Counted from the first letter of the stretch, positions 16,680-26,628 are shown. The stretch: DNA of 64,000 nt from JASGIT01 sp047601665 (GCA_047601665.1 JASGIT010000001.1:3968001-4032000); one strand, 5' to 3'. Notes: generated by a model from the letters alone, not told the origin. Translations and numbers: made by a program.

Positions 16680-16858
16680 AGGTCACAAGTGTGGTAGGTA
16701 GAAACCCTGAATTTTACCGCTTTTGTGTGCCGCGCACTGTCGCAGAAGGCTCCCGCCCAAACTGCCGCCGCCCGTCGGGGTATTGCCAAACGGACAAACC
16801 GCCCCACCTAGAATGCATTGGCCTGCGCCGTGCAGGCCAACCTTGGAAAGACACTGAA

Positions 16859-17551
16859 ATGAGTACAGACGTCACCACGCTGGGCACTGCGGGTTACGCC
16901 GTATCCCAGGCGCAGCGCCAGAAGGTGCTGCGCAATACCTACTGGCTGCTGGCCCTGAGCCTGCTGCCCACCGTGCTGGGCGCCTGGCTGGGCGTGGCCA
17001 CGGGCATCACCCAGTCGCTGCACGGCGGGCTGGGCATGATCGTGTTCCTGGGCGGCGCGTTCGGGTTCATGTTCGCCATCGAGAAGACCAAGAACTCCGC
17101 CGCCGGCGTGGGCGTGCTGCTCGGGTTCACGTTCTTCATGGGCCTGATGCTCTCGCGCATGATCGGCGTGGTGCTGGGCTTCAAGAACGGCACCGACCTG
17201 ATCATGACCGCGTTCGCGGGCACGGCGGGCGTGTTCCTGGTGATGGCCACGCTGGCCTCCACCCTCAAGCGCGACCTGTCGGGCCTGGGCAAGTGGCTGT
17301 TCGTGGGCGCGATGGTGCTGCTGGTGGGCGGCATCATCAACGTGTTCGTGGGCTCGTCGGCGGGCATGATGGCCCTGTCGGTGGCGGCCATCGGCATCTT
17401 CAGCGCCTACATGCTGTACGACCTCAAGCAGATCGTGGACGGCGGCGAGACCAACTACATCAGCGCCACGCTGGCGCTGTACCTGGACCTGTTCAACGTG
17501 TTCCAGAGCCTGCTGGCGCTGCTGGGCATCATGGGCGGCGAGCGCGACTGA
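16859..17551 (+). CDS. Bax inhibitor-1/YccA family membrane protein
   Basis: A 230-residue protein with seven predicted helices and the family ending IGIFSAYMLYDLKQIVDGGETNYISATLALYLDLFNVFQSLLALLG. Family members include YccA, which modulates FtsH, and proton/calcium leak channels. The start at 16859 (MSTDVTTLGTAGYAVS) is taken because the upstream extension is not protein-like. Single gene, followed by a hairpin repeat. Confidence 0.9.
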   Translation: MSTDVTTLGTAGYAVSQAQRQKVLRNTYWLLALSLLPTVLGAWLGVATGITQSLHGGLGMIVFLGGAFGFMFAIEKTKNSAAGVGVLLGFTFFMGLMLSRMIGVVLGFKNGTDLIMTAFAGTAGVFLVMATLASTLKRDLSGLGKWLFVGAMVLLVGGIINVFVGSSAGMMALSVAAIGIFSAYMLYDLKQIVDGGETNYISATLALYLDLFNVFQSLLALLGIMGGERD

Positions 17552-17588
17552 CCGTCGCCCGACCATCCGCCATTTACCGCCAAATCAG

Positions 17589-17635
17589 CCTCCAGCGCTT
17601 ATGCAGCAAGCGCTGGAAGCTATGAATTCAATAGC
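17589..17635. repeat. Chromosomal hairpin repeat after the Bax inhibitor gene
   Basis: Stem TCCAGCGCTT/AAGCGCTGGA (17591-17600 with 17608-17617), then AGCTATGAATTCAATAGC; the most complete intergenic copy. Confidence 0.75.
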
Positions 17636-17725
17636 TTGCAGACCAGCTAGCCACGGCGTTGCCCCAGGGCGTGGATTGGAATAGCGTTACCCTTGCGGCC
17701 TCGCGCAACTCCCTTTTCCCCGCCA

Positions 17726-18724
17726 GTGCATTCTCCTTCCACCGCCCGCCGCCGGGCCTTCGTCGCCGCCGCAGCGGCGCTCCCATTTTCCGCCCTGCTT
17801 CCCCGCCCTGCCCGCGCGGCCACGGAATTGAAGCTGGGCTACCCGCTACCGCTCAACTCCCAGTTCGGTGCCGCCGCCACGGCCTTTGCCGCCGAATTGG
17901 CGCGGCTGACCGATGGCCGGTTCGCCATCCAGCAGTTCCCCGGCAGCGCCCTGGGCGGCGAGCGCGAGATGATCGAAGGCGTGCAGTTGGGCAGCCAGGA
18001 CCTGGCCCTGGTGTCCACCGGCGCCCTCGGCAACTTTGTGCCGCAGGTCTCGATTTTTGATCTGCCGTTCCTGTTCCGGAACTACGCGCACGCCCATGCG
18101 GTGCTGGACGGCCCCATCGGCGCGGAGGTGCTCCAGCGCTTCCCCGCGCGCGGCCTGGTCGCGCTGGCCTGGGGCGAAGGGGGCTTTCGCCACATCACCA
18201 ACACCCGGCGCCCCATCGTCCAGCCGCAGGACCTGCACGGCCTGAAGATCCGCACGCAAGAAAACCCGATCCACATCGCGGCGTTCAAGGGGCTGGGCGC
18301 CAGCCCCACGCCGATCAACTGGCCCGAGACCTTCATGGCCCTGCAGCAGCGCACGGTGGACGGGCAGGACAACCCGATCTCGGTGATCGAGGCGTCCAAG
18401 CTGTACCAGGTGCAGCAGTACCTGTCGCTGACCGAGCACCTGTACTCGCCCGCGCTGTTCCTGGTGTCGCCCGCGCTGTTCGGCAAACTGCCCAAGGCCG
18501 ACCAGGAGGCGTTCCGCGCGGCGGCGCGGGCAGGCGCCGCCGCCATGCGCAAGCGCGTGGCGGCGGACGAGCAATCGGGCGTGCGCAGCCTGCGGCAGCA
18601 CGGCATGGCGGTGGTCGAGCACGTGGACAAGGCGCCGTTCATCGCCGCGCTCCAGCCCACCTACAAGACGTTCAACCAGCAGTTCGGTGCGCAAGCCATC
18701 GAACGCATCCGACAAGTCAGCTAA
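17726..18724 (+). CDS. TRAP transporter substrate-binding protein (DctP family), orphan
   Basis: A 332-residue periplasmic binding protein. The start is taken as GTG 17726, giving HSPSTARRRAFVAAAAALP, a twin-arginine-like signal cleaved near ARA; a TTG at 17693 would give a longer form. DctP features include LKLGYPLPLNSQFGAAATAF, FPGSALGGEREMIEGVQLG and the ligand-binding QENPIHIAAFKGLGASPTPINWPE. No membrane subunits (DctQM) are encoded here, so it must use a distant transporter or serve as a sensor. Its stop overlaps the next start by 1 bp. Confidence 0.88.
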   Translation: MHSPSTARRRAFVAAAAALPFSALLPRPARAATELKLGYPLPLNSQFGAAATAFAAELARLTDGRFAIQQFPGSALGGEREMIEGVQLGSQDLALVSTGALGNFVPQVSIFDLPFLFRNYAHAHAVLDGPIGAEVLQRFPARGLVALAWGEGGFRHITNTRRPIVQPQDLHGLKIRTQENPIHIAAFKGLGASPTPINWPETFMALQQRTVDGQDNPISVIEASKLYQVQQYLSLTEHLYSPALFLVSPALFGKLPKADQEAFRAAARAGAAAMRKRVAADEQSGVRSLRQHGMAVVEHVDKAPFIAALQPTYKTFNQQFGAQAIERIRQVS

Positions 18725-19743
18725 TGCGTTACTCCATCTTTTCCGTCCAGGACCACCACCCCGCTTTCCACCGCACGGTGGCCCAGTTGTATGAACAGGT
18801 GATCGGCGAGGCCCGGTTGGCCGAGTCGCTGGGCTACGACACGTTTTTCGTGGCCGAGCACCATTTCCACGAATGCGGCTCGGTGCCTAACCCCGCCGTG
18901 TTCCTGGCCGCGCTGGCGCGCGAGACGACCCGCATCCGCCTGGGCGTGGCGGTGTCCAACATCACCATCCACAACCCGCTGACCGTGGCCGAGGACTATG
19001 CGATGGTGGACATGCTCTCCGGCGGCCGGCTCACGCTGGGCGTGGGCTCGGGCTATCTGCGCCATGAATTCGAGGGCCACCGCATCAGCCCCGAGGAAAA
19101 GCGCGAGCGCTTCGACGAAAACCTGCAGGTGCTGCTGCAGGCGCTGTCGGGCGAGCCCGTGCACTTCCAGGGCAAGTACAACGACCTGCCCGGCGTGGCG
19201 CTGAACGTGCGGCCGCTGCAGCAGCCCGGGCTGCCCATCCACGTCGCCATCCAGCGCCGCGAAGCGGCCTACCACGTGGGCCGCCAGGGCCGCAACATCT
19301 TCTCGCTGCCGTATTCGTGCCTGACCTCGGCCGAGGAAATCCGTGGGCTGATCGAGGACTACCGCAAGGGCTACCGCGAATCCGGCGCGCCGGGGCGCGG
19401 CGAAGCCGTGCTGGCCTTCCACTGCCACGTGGCCGAGTCCGACGCGCAGGCCAAGGTGAATGCGGAAGAGGCGTTCAACCTGTACCTGGACACGCGCCTG
19501 TTCTACGACACGCGCCGCACCTACGACACCGTGGTGAACGCCGGGCTGGGCATGTTCGGCGCGCCCGAGACGGTCACGAACCAATTGGTGGCGCTGCACG
19601 AGATGGGCATCGACCACGTCATGTTCCTGCAGAACTTCGGCGTGCTCGGTTCCGCGCTGGTGCATGACTCCATGCGGCGCATCGCCACCGAGGTCATGCC
19701 CGAGGTTCACCGCAGGATCGGCAAGGCCCTCAGCGTCAGCTGA
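18724..19743 (+). CDS. LLM-class flavin-dependent oxidoreductase
   Basis: A 339-residue luciferase-like monooxygenase: N-terminal YSIFSVQDHHPAFHRT, FVAEHHFHECGSVPNPAVFLAAL, and the flavin region LTLGVGSGYLRHEFEG. Such enzymes use reduced FMN to oxidise diverse substrates. It is translationally coupled to the TRAP binding protein (TAATG), suggesting that the substrate is what that protein captures. Its last 37 bp overlap the convergent pseudouridine synthase gene. Confidence 0.88.
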   Translation: MRYSIFSVQDHHPAFHRTVAQLYEQVIGEARLAESLGYDTFFVAEHHFHECGSVPNPAVFLAALARETTRIRLGVAVSNITIHNPLTVAEDYAMVDMLSGGRLTLGVGSGYLRHEFEGHRISPEEKRERFDENLQVLLQALSGEPVHFQGKYNDLPGVALNVRPLQQPGLPIHVAIQRREAAYHVGRQGRNIFSLPYSCLTSAEEIRGLIEDYRKGYRESGAPGRGEAVLAFHCHVAESDAQAKVNAEEAFNLYLDTRLFYDTRRTYDTVVNAGLGMFGAPETVTNQLVALHEMGIDHVMFLQNFGVLGSALVHDSMRRIATEVMPEVHRRIGKALSVS

Positions 19744-20627
19744 CTCTCGAATTGCCGTAGCGCGCCCGTCACCGGGTCGGTGAACTCCAGCCGCCGCGCC
19801 AGCAGTTGCAGCGGGTTGGAGTAGTCGCCCTCGGGCGGGTCGTTCACCTCGGGGTAGAACGCATCGCCCATCAGCGGCAGGCCCAGCGCGGCCATGTGCA
19901 CGCGCAACTGGTGGCGCTTGCCGGTGATGGGCTCCAGCCGGTAGCGCGCCCAGGGGGCGGCCACTTCGATCAGTTCCATGCGCGTGCGGGCGTTGGGCTC
20001 GCCGGGCACTTCGTGCATACGGAAGAACTGCGGGCTTTCCTCCAGGCGGCTGGCGTGCTCGCGCGGAAAGGGCACGCCGGGCCGCCAGGGCGCGATCGCC
20101 TCGTACACCTTGCGCACCGTGCGCTCGCGGAACAGCGCCTGGTAGCGCCCGCGCGTGGCGCGCCGCACCGAGAACAGCACCAGGCCCGCCGTATCGCGGT
20201 CGATGCGGTGGATGGGCGACAGCTCCTGCAGCCCCAGCCGGCGCTTGAGCCGCACCAGCAGCGTGTGCTGCAGATACGGTCCCGTGGGCACCACGGGCAG
20301 GAAGTGCGGCTTGTCGGCCACGAGCAGGTGCTCGTCCTGGTAGAGCACGGTCTCCTCGAACGGAATCGTGGCCTCGTGCGCCAGTTCGCGGTAGTAGTAC
20401 AGGCGGATGCCGGGCGCAAAAGGCCGTTCGGGCGTGACGGGCACGCCGAATTCGTCCAACACCTCGCCCAGGGCCATGCGGCGCAGCCAGTCGGCGCGCG
20501 CCACGGCGGGCAGGCGCCGCGCGAGAAAGTCGGCCATGCTGCCCTGCCCCTGGGACGGTAGCACCACGCAACTCGGGTTCACGCCGTGGCGCATGGGCAG
20601 GACGCGGGGGTCGTGGGGGTTGTGCAT
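19707..20627 (-). CDS. RluA-family pseudouridine synthase
   Basis: A 306-residue RNA pseudouridine synthase. The catalytic motif IHRIDRDTAGLVLFS (Asp about 141) and the YRLEPITGKRHQLRVHMAALGLPLMGD block are complete. It acts on rRNA or tRNA; the particular uridine cannot be told from the sequence. The start at 20627 (MHNPHDPRVLP) precedes the conserved part without an intervening gap. It converges with and overlaps the oxidoreductase gene at its 3' end. Confidence 0.9.
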   Translation of the reverse strand: MHNPHDPRVLPMRHGVNPSCVVLPSQGQGSMADFLARRLPAVARADWLRRMALGEVLDEFGVPVTPERPFAPGIRLYYYRELAHEATIPFEETVLYQDEHLLVADKPHFLPVVPTGPYLQHTLLVRLKRRLGLQELSPIHRIDRDTAGLVLFSVRRATRGRYQALFRERTVRKVYEAIAPWRPGVPFPREHASRLEESPQFFRMHEVPGEPNARTRMELIEVAAPWARYRLEPITGKRHQLRVHMAALGLPLMGDAFYPEVNDPPEGDYSNPLQLLARRLEFTDPVTGALRQFESQLTLRALPILR

Positions 20628-20730
20628 GGGGCGCCGATTATGGCGATGCCTCCCCGTCCCTGTAGGACGAGGGCGGCAATCCCCCGCCATTCGGCCCTGT
20701 GCGGCGCGGTACGCACTAGCATGGTCCGCA

Positions 20731-22785
20731 ATGCAGAACAAGAATCCTTCCACCCCCGTCCGCCGGCGCCGCTGGCTGCGCTGGGTGGCCGCCCTGCCCC
20801 TCACGGCCTGCGTGCTGCTGGCGCTCGCGGGGGTGGGCATCGCCCACTTCGACTGGAACCGCCTGCGCCCGCGCATCAACGCCGAGGTCAGCGAGGCCAC
20901 GGGCCGCCGCTTCGCCATCGACGGCGACCTCTCGGTGCAATGGCACTGGCCGCAGCCGCTCGAAGCTGGCTGGCGGCGCTGGGTGCCGGGCGTGACGGTG
21001 AGCGCCGAAAAGCTGGTGATGGACAACCCGCCCGGCTTCGGCACCGCGCGCGCCGACATGGCCACGCTGGGCCGCGCCAGCGCCACGCTGCGCCTGCTGC
21101 CGCTGCTGTCGCACCAGATCGCCATCGACACCGTGGCGCTGGATGCGCCCGACGTCGCCCTCGTCCGCCAGGCCGATGGTAAGGCCAACTGGCAATTCGA
21201 TCTGCCGAAAAAAGACGCCTCCGATGGCGGCGCCTCCACCCCCTGGAGCTTCAACCTGAACCAGCTCGTGCTGCGCCAGGGCCAGATCGCCCTCGCCGAC
21301 GCCAAGCAGAACCTCGACGTCAAGGCGCAGATCGACACCCTGCCCGGCGACGCCCGCTACGGCCTGCGCTTCACCCTCAGCGGCCGCTACGCCAAGGCCA
21401 AGGTCGAAGGCAGCGGCAAGGCGGGCTCGGTGCTCACGCTGGGCAACAACGGCGGCAAGGGCGACTATCCGCTGCAATTCAAGGCGCGCGCGGGCGGCGT
21501 AGCCGCCGAGGTCGAGGGCACACTGGCCAACCCCGCCGCGCTCTCGGGCCTGGACGTGCGCCTGGCCCTGCGCGCGGACAGCATGGCCGACCTGTACGGC
21601 CTGACCGGCATCGTGCTGCCCAACACCCCGCCGTTCCAGACCACGGGCCGCCTGGTAGGCAGCCTGCAGCCGAAGCAGGCCGTGTGGGACTACCGCGACT
21701 TCCGTGGCAGCGTGGGGCAAAGCGACCTGAGCGGGCATATCACCTACACCTCCGGCGAGCCGCGCCCCAAGCTGACGGGCACCATGGCCTCGCGCCAACT
21801 GCGCCTGGCCGACCTGGGCCCGCTGCTCGGGGCCGACGAGCGCGAAGGCCCCAAGGCCGCGCGCCCCGGCAAGGTGCTGCCCGACGCCCCCTTCGCCACC
21901 GACCGCTGGAATGCCATGGACATGGACCTGCGCTTCACCGGCCAGAAGATCGTGCGCCAGAGCAGCCTGCCGATCGAGAACGTGAGCGTGCACGCCAAGC
22001 TCGACGACGCGCAGCTCACGCTCGACCCGCTGGTCTTCGGCGTGGCGCAAGGCCAATTCAGCTCGCAGGTGCGGCTCGACGCACGCGGCGGCGGGCCGCT
22101 GCGCGCGCAGGTGCGCGGCTCGGTGCAGGCGCTCAAGCTGTCGGCGCTGTTCCCCAAGGTGGAACTGATGCAAAAGAGCCTGGGCCGGCTGGACGGCGCC
22201 GTGGCACTGCAGGCCCAGGGCAACTCCGTCGCCAAGCTCGCGGCCACCAGCACGGGCGAGGCCAAGCTCTACGTGCGCGATGGCGTGCTGAGCGCGCAGA
22301 TGCTCGACCTGGCCTCGCTCAACCTGGGCAGCGTGGTGGTGAGCAAACTGTTCGGCGCGGACAAGGAGGTGCACCTGCGCTGCGCCGTGGCCGACTTCAG
22401 CGTGCAGAACGGCCTGGCCCAGGCGCGCACCGTGAAGCTGAGCACCGACGAGGCCATCGTCGAGGCCACCGGCCAGATCGACCTGGCGAATGAAAAGATC
22501 GACCTGCGCATCAAGCCCGAGTCGCTGCAATGGAAGTTCTTCTCACTGCGCACGCCGCTGTATGTGCGCGGCACTTTCGCCGACCCGAAGGCGGGGCTGG
22601 AAACCGGCCCGCTGCTGCTGCGCGCGGGCGCCGCCGTGGCCGCCGTGGCGGCCGCCCCGGCGGCGCTGGTGCTGGTGCCGCTCACCGTGCCGGCGGCGGC
22701 GGACGACGCGGACTGCGCGCCGCTGCTGGCGCAGGCCAAGGCGCCGGCGCGCGCGGGCACGGGCGCGGCCAAGGCACGGCGCTGA
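20731..22785 (+). CDS. AsmA-family protein
   Basis: A 684-residue protein with an N-terminal anchor (about 18-38) and the AsmA repeats beginning DWNRLRPRINAEVSEATGRRFAIDGDLSV. The C-terminal AsmA_2 region (VRDGVLSAQMLDLASLNLG) is present, then an Ala-rich hydrophobic end. AsmA-like proteins bridge the inner and outer membrane and help lipid traffic. Single gene. Confidence 0.9.
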   Translation: MQNKNPSTPVRRRRWLRWVAALPLTACVLLALAGVGIAHFDWNRLRPRINAEVSEATGRRFAIDGDLSVQWHWPQPLEAGWRRWVPGVTVSAEKLVMDNPPGFGTARADMATLGRASATLRLLPLLSHQIAIDTVALDAPDVALVRQADGKANWQFDLPKKDASDGGASTPWSFNLNQLVLRQGQIALADAKQNLDVKAQIDTLPGDARYGLRFTLSGRYAKAKVEGSGKAGSVLTLGNNGGKGDYPLQFKARAGGVAAEVEGTLANPAALSGLDVRLALRADSMADLYGLTGIVLPNTPPFQTTGRLVGSLQPKQAVWDYRDFRGSVGQSDLSGHITYTSGEPRPKLTGTMASRQLRLADLGPLLGADEREGPKAARPGKVLPDAPFATDRWNAMDMDLRFTGQKIVRQSSLPIENVSVHAKLDDAQLTLDPLVFGVAQGQFSSQVRLDARGGGPLRAQVRGSVQALKLSALFPKVELMQKSLGRLDGAVALQAQGNSVAKLAATSTGEAKLYVRDGVLSAQMLDLASLNLGSVVVSKLFGADKEVHLRCAVADFSVQNGLAQARTVKLSTDEAIVEATGQIDLANEKIDLRIKPESLQWKFFSLRTPLYVRGTFADPKAGLETGPLLLRAGAAVAAVAAAPAALVLVPLTVPAAADDADCAPLLAQAKAPARAGTGAAKARR

Positions 22786-22813
22786 GTCTCCGGTACGTAT
22801 TTGGAGTGTTTTT

Positions 22814-22866
22814 GGCCTCCAGCGCTTGACTGGAAAGCACTAGCAGCTCACTTTTCAATAGCAACC
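22814..22866. repeat. Chromosomal hairpin repeat after the AsmA gene
   Basis: GGCCTCCAGCGCTTGACTGG then AAGCACTAGCAGCTCACTTTTCAATAGC; the right arm is degraded. Confidence 0.6.
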
Positions 22867-22967
22867 GTACCCGGCCAAGCGGCCAACTCTTGCGCCAGAT
22901 CAAGCCCCGGCCACGGGCTCCGTCCCACACTGGGCCTCCGTTCATACGCATTGCCTGGAGGTTTTCC

Positions 22968-23474
22968 ATGTACCAACACATCCTCGTTCCCGTCGATGGC
23001 AGTTCCACGTCCAACAAGGGCCTGGACCAGGCCATCGCCCTGGCCAAGCTCACCGGCGGCAGGCTGCGGCTGGTCCACGTCATCGACGAACTGTCGCTCG
23101 CGCTGTCCATGGGCGTCTACGCGGGCGCCAGCGCCGGCTGGCAGGGCGAGCTGCGCGGCGATGCGCTCAAGCTGCTGGAGGCCGCGCGCGCCCGGGCCGT
23201 GGAACAGGGCGTGGCCGCCGACACCGTGCTGCTGGACACCTACCAGGGCAAGGTGCACGAGCAGGTGCTGGCCGAGGTGGACCGGTCGCACAGTGACCTG
23301 ATCGTGCTGGGCACCCATGGCCGGCGCGGCCTGAACCGCTGGCTGCTGGGCAGCAGCGCGGAGCAAATCCTGCGCATGGCGCAGATTCCGGTGCTGCTCA
23401 TCCGCGCGCCGGAAGAAGCCCAGGCGGAATCCGAGCGCTTCACCCTCCCCACGGGCACGGTCGCCAGCCAGTAG
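22968..23474 (+). CDS. Universal stress protein (UspA family)
   Basis: A 168-residue cytoplasmic USP domain: YQHILVPVDGSSTSNKGL at the start and the ATP-binding GTHGRRGLNRWLLGSSAEQILR near residues 110-135. A GGAG site precedes the ATG at 22968. Single gene, converging with dnaE2. Confidence 0.92.
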   Translation: MYQHILVPVDGSSTSNKGLDQAIALAKLTGGRLRLVHVIDELSLALSMGVYAGASAGWQGELRGDALKLLEAARARAVEQGVAADTVLLDTYQGKVHEQVLAEVDRSHSDLIVLGTHGRRGLNRWLLGSSAEQILRMAQIPVLLIRAPEEAQAESERFTLPTGTVASQ

Positions 23475-23487
23475 CAACCCATAGCAG

Positions 23488-26400
23488 CTAGCGAAAATCC
23501 CGGCTCCCCTCCAGCGCCGCCGACAGGCGGCCCAGCAGCGGCGTGAGGTCCTTGCAGCGCTGGAGCACCAGGTGCCGCACGGCCCCCTGCCCCGGTTCGG
23601 CCACGCTTTGCCACAGCCCTTCCACCGCCAGCAGGCGCGCGCGCAGCAGCGCATCGCACCAGCGTTCGATCAGCGCGGGCCACACGATGACGTTGACAGG
23701 GCCGGTTTCGTCTTCGAGGGTGATGAACATCGTGCCCTTGGCCGTGCCGGGCCGCTGGCGCGCGGTGACGATGCCGCAGGCGCGCACGCGCTGGCCGTGG
23801 GGCGCGGCCAGCAGTTGCACGGCGGTCTGCAGCCGCCAGCGCTGCAGGCGCGGGCGCAGCAGCGCGAGCGGATGGCGGCGCAGGGTGAGGCCGGTGGCCG
23901 CGTAGTCGAACAGGATTTCCTCGCCCTCGGGCGCGGCGGGCAGGGCCAGCGGCGCTTCGTGCACCGGCGCCGTGGCGAGCAGCGCCGGGGCGCGCAGCTG
24001 GGCGGCGGCGTCCCACATCTGCTGGCGGCGGTGGCCGGACAGCGAGCGCAGCGCATCGGCGGCGGCCAGGGCGTGCAGATCCGATCTGTCGAGCCCCGCG
24101 CGCAAGGCCAGGTCCTGCGTGCTCGCGAACGCCGCCAGCGCCCGCGCCGCCTCCAGGCGCCGGGCCGCCGCCGCGCCCAGGCCGCCGACCAGGCACAGCC
24201 CGAGCCGCACGGCGCCGGGGCCTTCGAGCGTGCATTCCCAGCCGCTCGCCGCCACGTCGATGGGCAGCACGCGCACGCCGTGGCGGCGCGCGTCCTGCAC
24301 GAGCTGCGAAGGTGTGTAGAAGCCCATCGGCTGCGAATTGAGCAGCGCGGCCAGAAAACACGCGGGCTCGTGCCGCTTGAACCAGGCGCTGGCATAGGCC
24401 AGCAGCGCGAAGCTGTGCGCGTGGCTTTCGGGGAAGCCGTATTCGCCAAAGCCCAGCATCTGCGCAAAGATGCGTTCGGCGAAGCCGCGCGCGTAGCCGT
24501 TGGCCACCATGCCTTCGATGAGCCGCTCCTGAAAGCGGTGCACGCCGCCCGAGCGCTTCCACGCGGCCATGGAGCGGCGCAGCGCATCGGCCTCGCTGGC
24601 GGAAAAGCGCGCGGCGATCATGGCGATCTGCATCACCTGCTCCTGGAAGATGGGCACGCCCAGCGTGCGCGCCAGGGCCTCGGCCAGTTCGGGCTTTTCC
24701 AGCGGCAGCGGCTGGCCGCGCCGCGCGCGCTCGCGCGCCTGCAGGTAGGGGTGCACCATGCCGCCCTGGATGGGGCCGGGGCGCACGATGGCCACCTCCA
24801 CCACCAGGTCGTAGAGCGTGCGGGGGCGCAGGCGCGGCAACATGCTCATCTGCGCGCGGCTTTCGATCTGGAACAGGCCCACGGTGTCGGCGGCGCAGAC
24901 CATGTCGTAGGTGGCGGGGTCTTCGCGCGGGATGTCAGCCAGGCCCCAACGCTCGCCGCGCAGCGCGGCGCGCAGGTCGAGGCAGCGGCGCAGCGCGGTC
25001 AACATGCCCAGGGCGAGCACGTCCACCTTCATCAGGCCCATCGCGTCCAGGTCGTCCTTGTCCCACTGGATCACGCTGCGGCCCGCCATGCTGGCGGGCT
25101 CCACAGGGACGAGGCGCGTGAGCTTGCCTTCGGTGAGTACGAAGCCGCCCACGTGCTGGCTCAGGTGGCGCGGACACCCCTTGAGCTGGGCGGCCAGCTC
25201 CAGCCACAGCGCGGCCGTATGGGCATCGAGGGGCGCGCCCACGTCGCGGGCCAAGGCCTGCAGGCGGTCGGCCGCGAAGGTGTCGTCGAACCAGTGGTGG
25301 TCCTTGGCGAATGCATCCACCAGCGCGGGCGCCACACCCAGGGCCTTGCCCACGTCGCGCAGCGCGCTGCGCGTGCGGTAGGTGATGACCACGGCGGCGA
25401 TGGCGGCGCGCTCGCGGCCGTATTTGGCGTAGATGTACTGGATGACCTCCTCGCGCCGCTCGTGCTCGAAGTCCACGTCGATGTCGGGCGGCTCGCGCCG
25501 CTCGCGGCTGATGAAGCGCTCGAACAGCAGGTGCGACGCCTCGGGGCTCACCGCCGTGATGCCCAGGCAATAGCACACCACCGAGTTGGCCGCCGAGCCG
25601 CGCCCCTGGCACAGGATGCCCTGGCTGCGCGCGTAGCGCACGATGTCGTGCACGGTGAGGAAGTACATCTCGTATGCGCAGTCGGCGATGAGCCGCAGCT
25701 CCGATGCGATGCGCTCGGCCACTGCCTGCGGCACGCCCAGCGGATAGCGGCCGCGCGCGCCGTCCCAGGCGAACCAGGCCAGGGCCTGGCGCGGCGTCAT
25801 GCCGGGGGGCACGGTTTCGAGCGGGTAGCGGTAGCGGATTTCATCGAGGCTGAAGGTGCAGCGCGCCGCCACGGCCAGCGTGGCCTGCAGCAGGTCCGGC
25901 GGGTAGATGCCCGCGAGCCGCACGCGCTGGCGCAGGTGGCGCTCGGCATTGGCCTGCAGCGCAAAGCCGCAATCGGCCACGCGGCGGCCCAGGCGCACGG
26001 CGGTCATCACGTCGTACAGCGGCTTGCGCGAGCGGCTGTGCATACACACGCCGCCCGCCGCCACCAGCGGCAGGCCCAGGTGCGCGCCCACGCGCCGCAG
26101 CAGGTCGAGCCACAGCGCGTCGCCTGGGGCAAGGTGCAACTCCACCGCCAACCAGAATTGGAAGCCAAATTGGCCTTCAGCCCTTGCCAGTAGAGCGCTG
26201 GCAGCTATGAAATCGGAAGCATCACAGTGCGCGCGGTCCAGCGCCACCAGCACCTCGCAGCCGCGCAGCAGGCTGAAGTCGGAGCGCTCATCCACTCGGT
26301 AGCCGCCCTTGGGCGCATGGCGGCGCGCGGCGGAGATGAATTCGCACAAGTCGCCCCAGCCCGCCGCATCGCGGGCCAGCGCCACGATGCGCAGGTGCCC

Positions 26401-26628
26401 CCACGCGAACTCGCTGCCCGCCAGCAGCCGCAGGCCGCACGCCTGGGCCGCCTGGTGCGCGCGCACCACGCCCGCCACCGAGCATTCGTCGGTCAGCGCG
26501 AGCGCGGCGTAGCCCAGGCGGTGGGCGCGCTCCACCAGCTCGTGCGGGTGCGATGCGCCACGCTGGAAGCTGAAATTGGACAGGCAATGCAACTCCGCAT
26601 AGCCAGGCAACAGGGCCGGGTCAGCCAT
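23488..26628 (-). CDS. dnaE2: Error-prone DNA polymerase (ImuC/DnaE2)
   Basis: A 1046-residue C-family polymerase: N-terminal PHP domain (YAELHCLSNFSFQRGASHP), palm with catalytic acids in PPDIDVDFEHERREEV, finger/thumb helices and a C-terminal OB fold (RACGIVTARQRPGTAKGTMF). It carries out damage-induced mutagenic synthesis with ImuA and ImuB. The ATG at 26628 overlaps the imuB end by 8 bp. A hairpin repeat copy (26171-26216) is read through within the PHP region as SDFIAASALLARAEGQ. Confidence 0.93.
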   Translation of the reverse strand: MADPALLPGYAELHCLSNFSFQRGASHPHELVERAHRLGYAALALTDECSVAGVVRAHQAAQACGLRLLAGSEFAWGHLRIVALARDAAGWGDLCEFISAARRHAPKGGYRVDERSDFSLLRGCEVLVALDRAHCDASDFIAASALLARAEGQFGFQFWLAVELHLAPGDALWLDLLRRVGAHLGLPLVAAGGVCMHSRSRKPLYDVMTAVRLGRRVADCGFALQANAERHLRQRVRLAGIYPPDLLQATLAVAARCTFSLDEIRYRYPLETVPPGMTPRQALAWFAWDGARGRYPLGVPQAVAERIASELRLIADCAYEMYFLTVHDIVRYARSQGILCQGRGSAANSVVCYCLGITAVSPEASHLLFERFISRERREPPDIDVDFEHERREEVIQYIYAKYGRERAAIAAVVITYRTRSALRDVGKALGVAPALVDAFAKDHHWFDDTFAADRLQALARDVGAPLDAHTAALWLELAAQLKGCPRHLSQHVGGFVLTEGKLTRLVPVEPASMAGRSVIQWDKDDLDAMGLMKVDVLALGMLTALRRCLDLRAALRGERWGLADIPREDPATYDMVCAADTVGLFQIESRAQMSMLPRLRPRTLYDLVVEVAIVRPGPIQGGMVHPYLQARERARRGQPLPLEKPELAEALARTLGVPIFQEQVMQIAMIAARFSASEADALRRSMAAWKRSGGVHRFQERLIEGMVANGYARGFAERIFAQMLGFGEYGFPESHAHSFALLAYASAWFKRHEPACFLAALLNSQPMGFYTPSQLVQDARRHGVRVLPIDVAASGWECTLEGPGAVRLGLCLVGGLGAAAARRLEAARALAAFASTQDLALRAGLDRSDLHALAAADALRSLSGHRRQQMWDAAAQLRAPALLATAPVHEAPLALPAAPEGEEILFDYAATGLTLRRHPLALLRPRLQRWRLQTAVQLLAAPHGQRVRACGIVTARQRPGTAKGTMFITLEDETGPVNVIVWPALIERWCDALLRARLLAVEGLWQSVAEPGQGAVRHLVLQRCKDLTPLLGRLSAALEGSRDFR
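26171..26216. repeat. Chromosomal hairpin repeat inside dnaE2
   Basis: TGGCCTTCAGCCCTTGCCAG, then TAGAGCGCTGGCAGCTATGAAATC: same core as intergenic copies, translated in frame on the minus strand. Confidence 0.6.
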
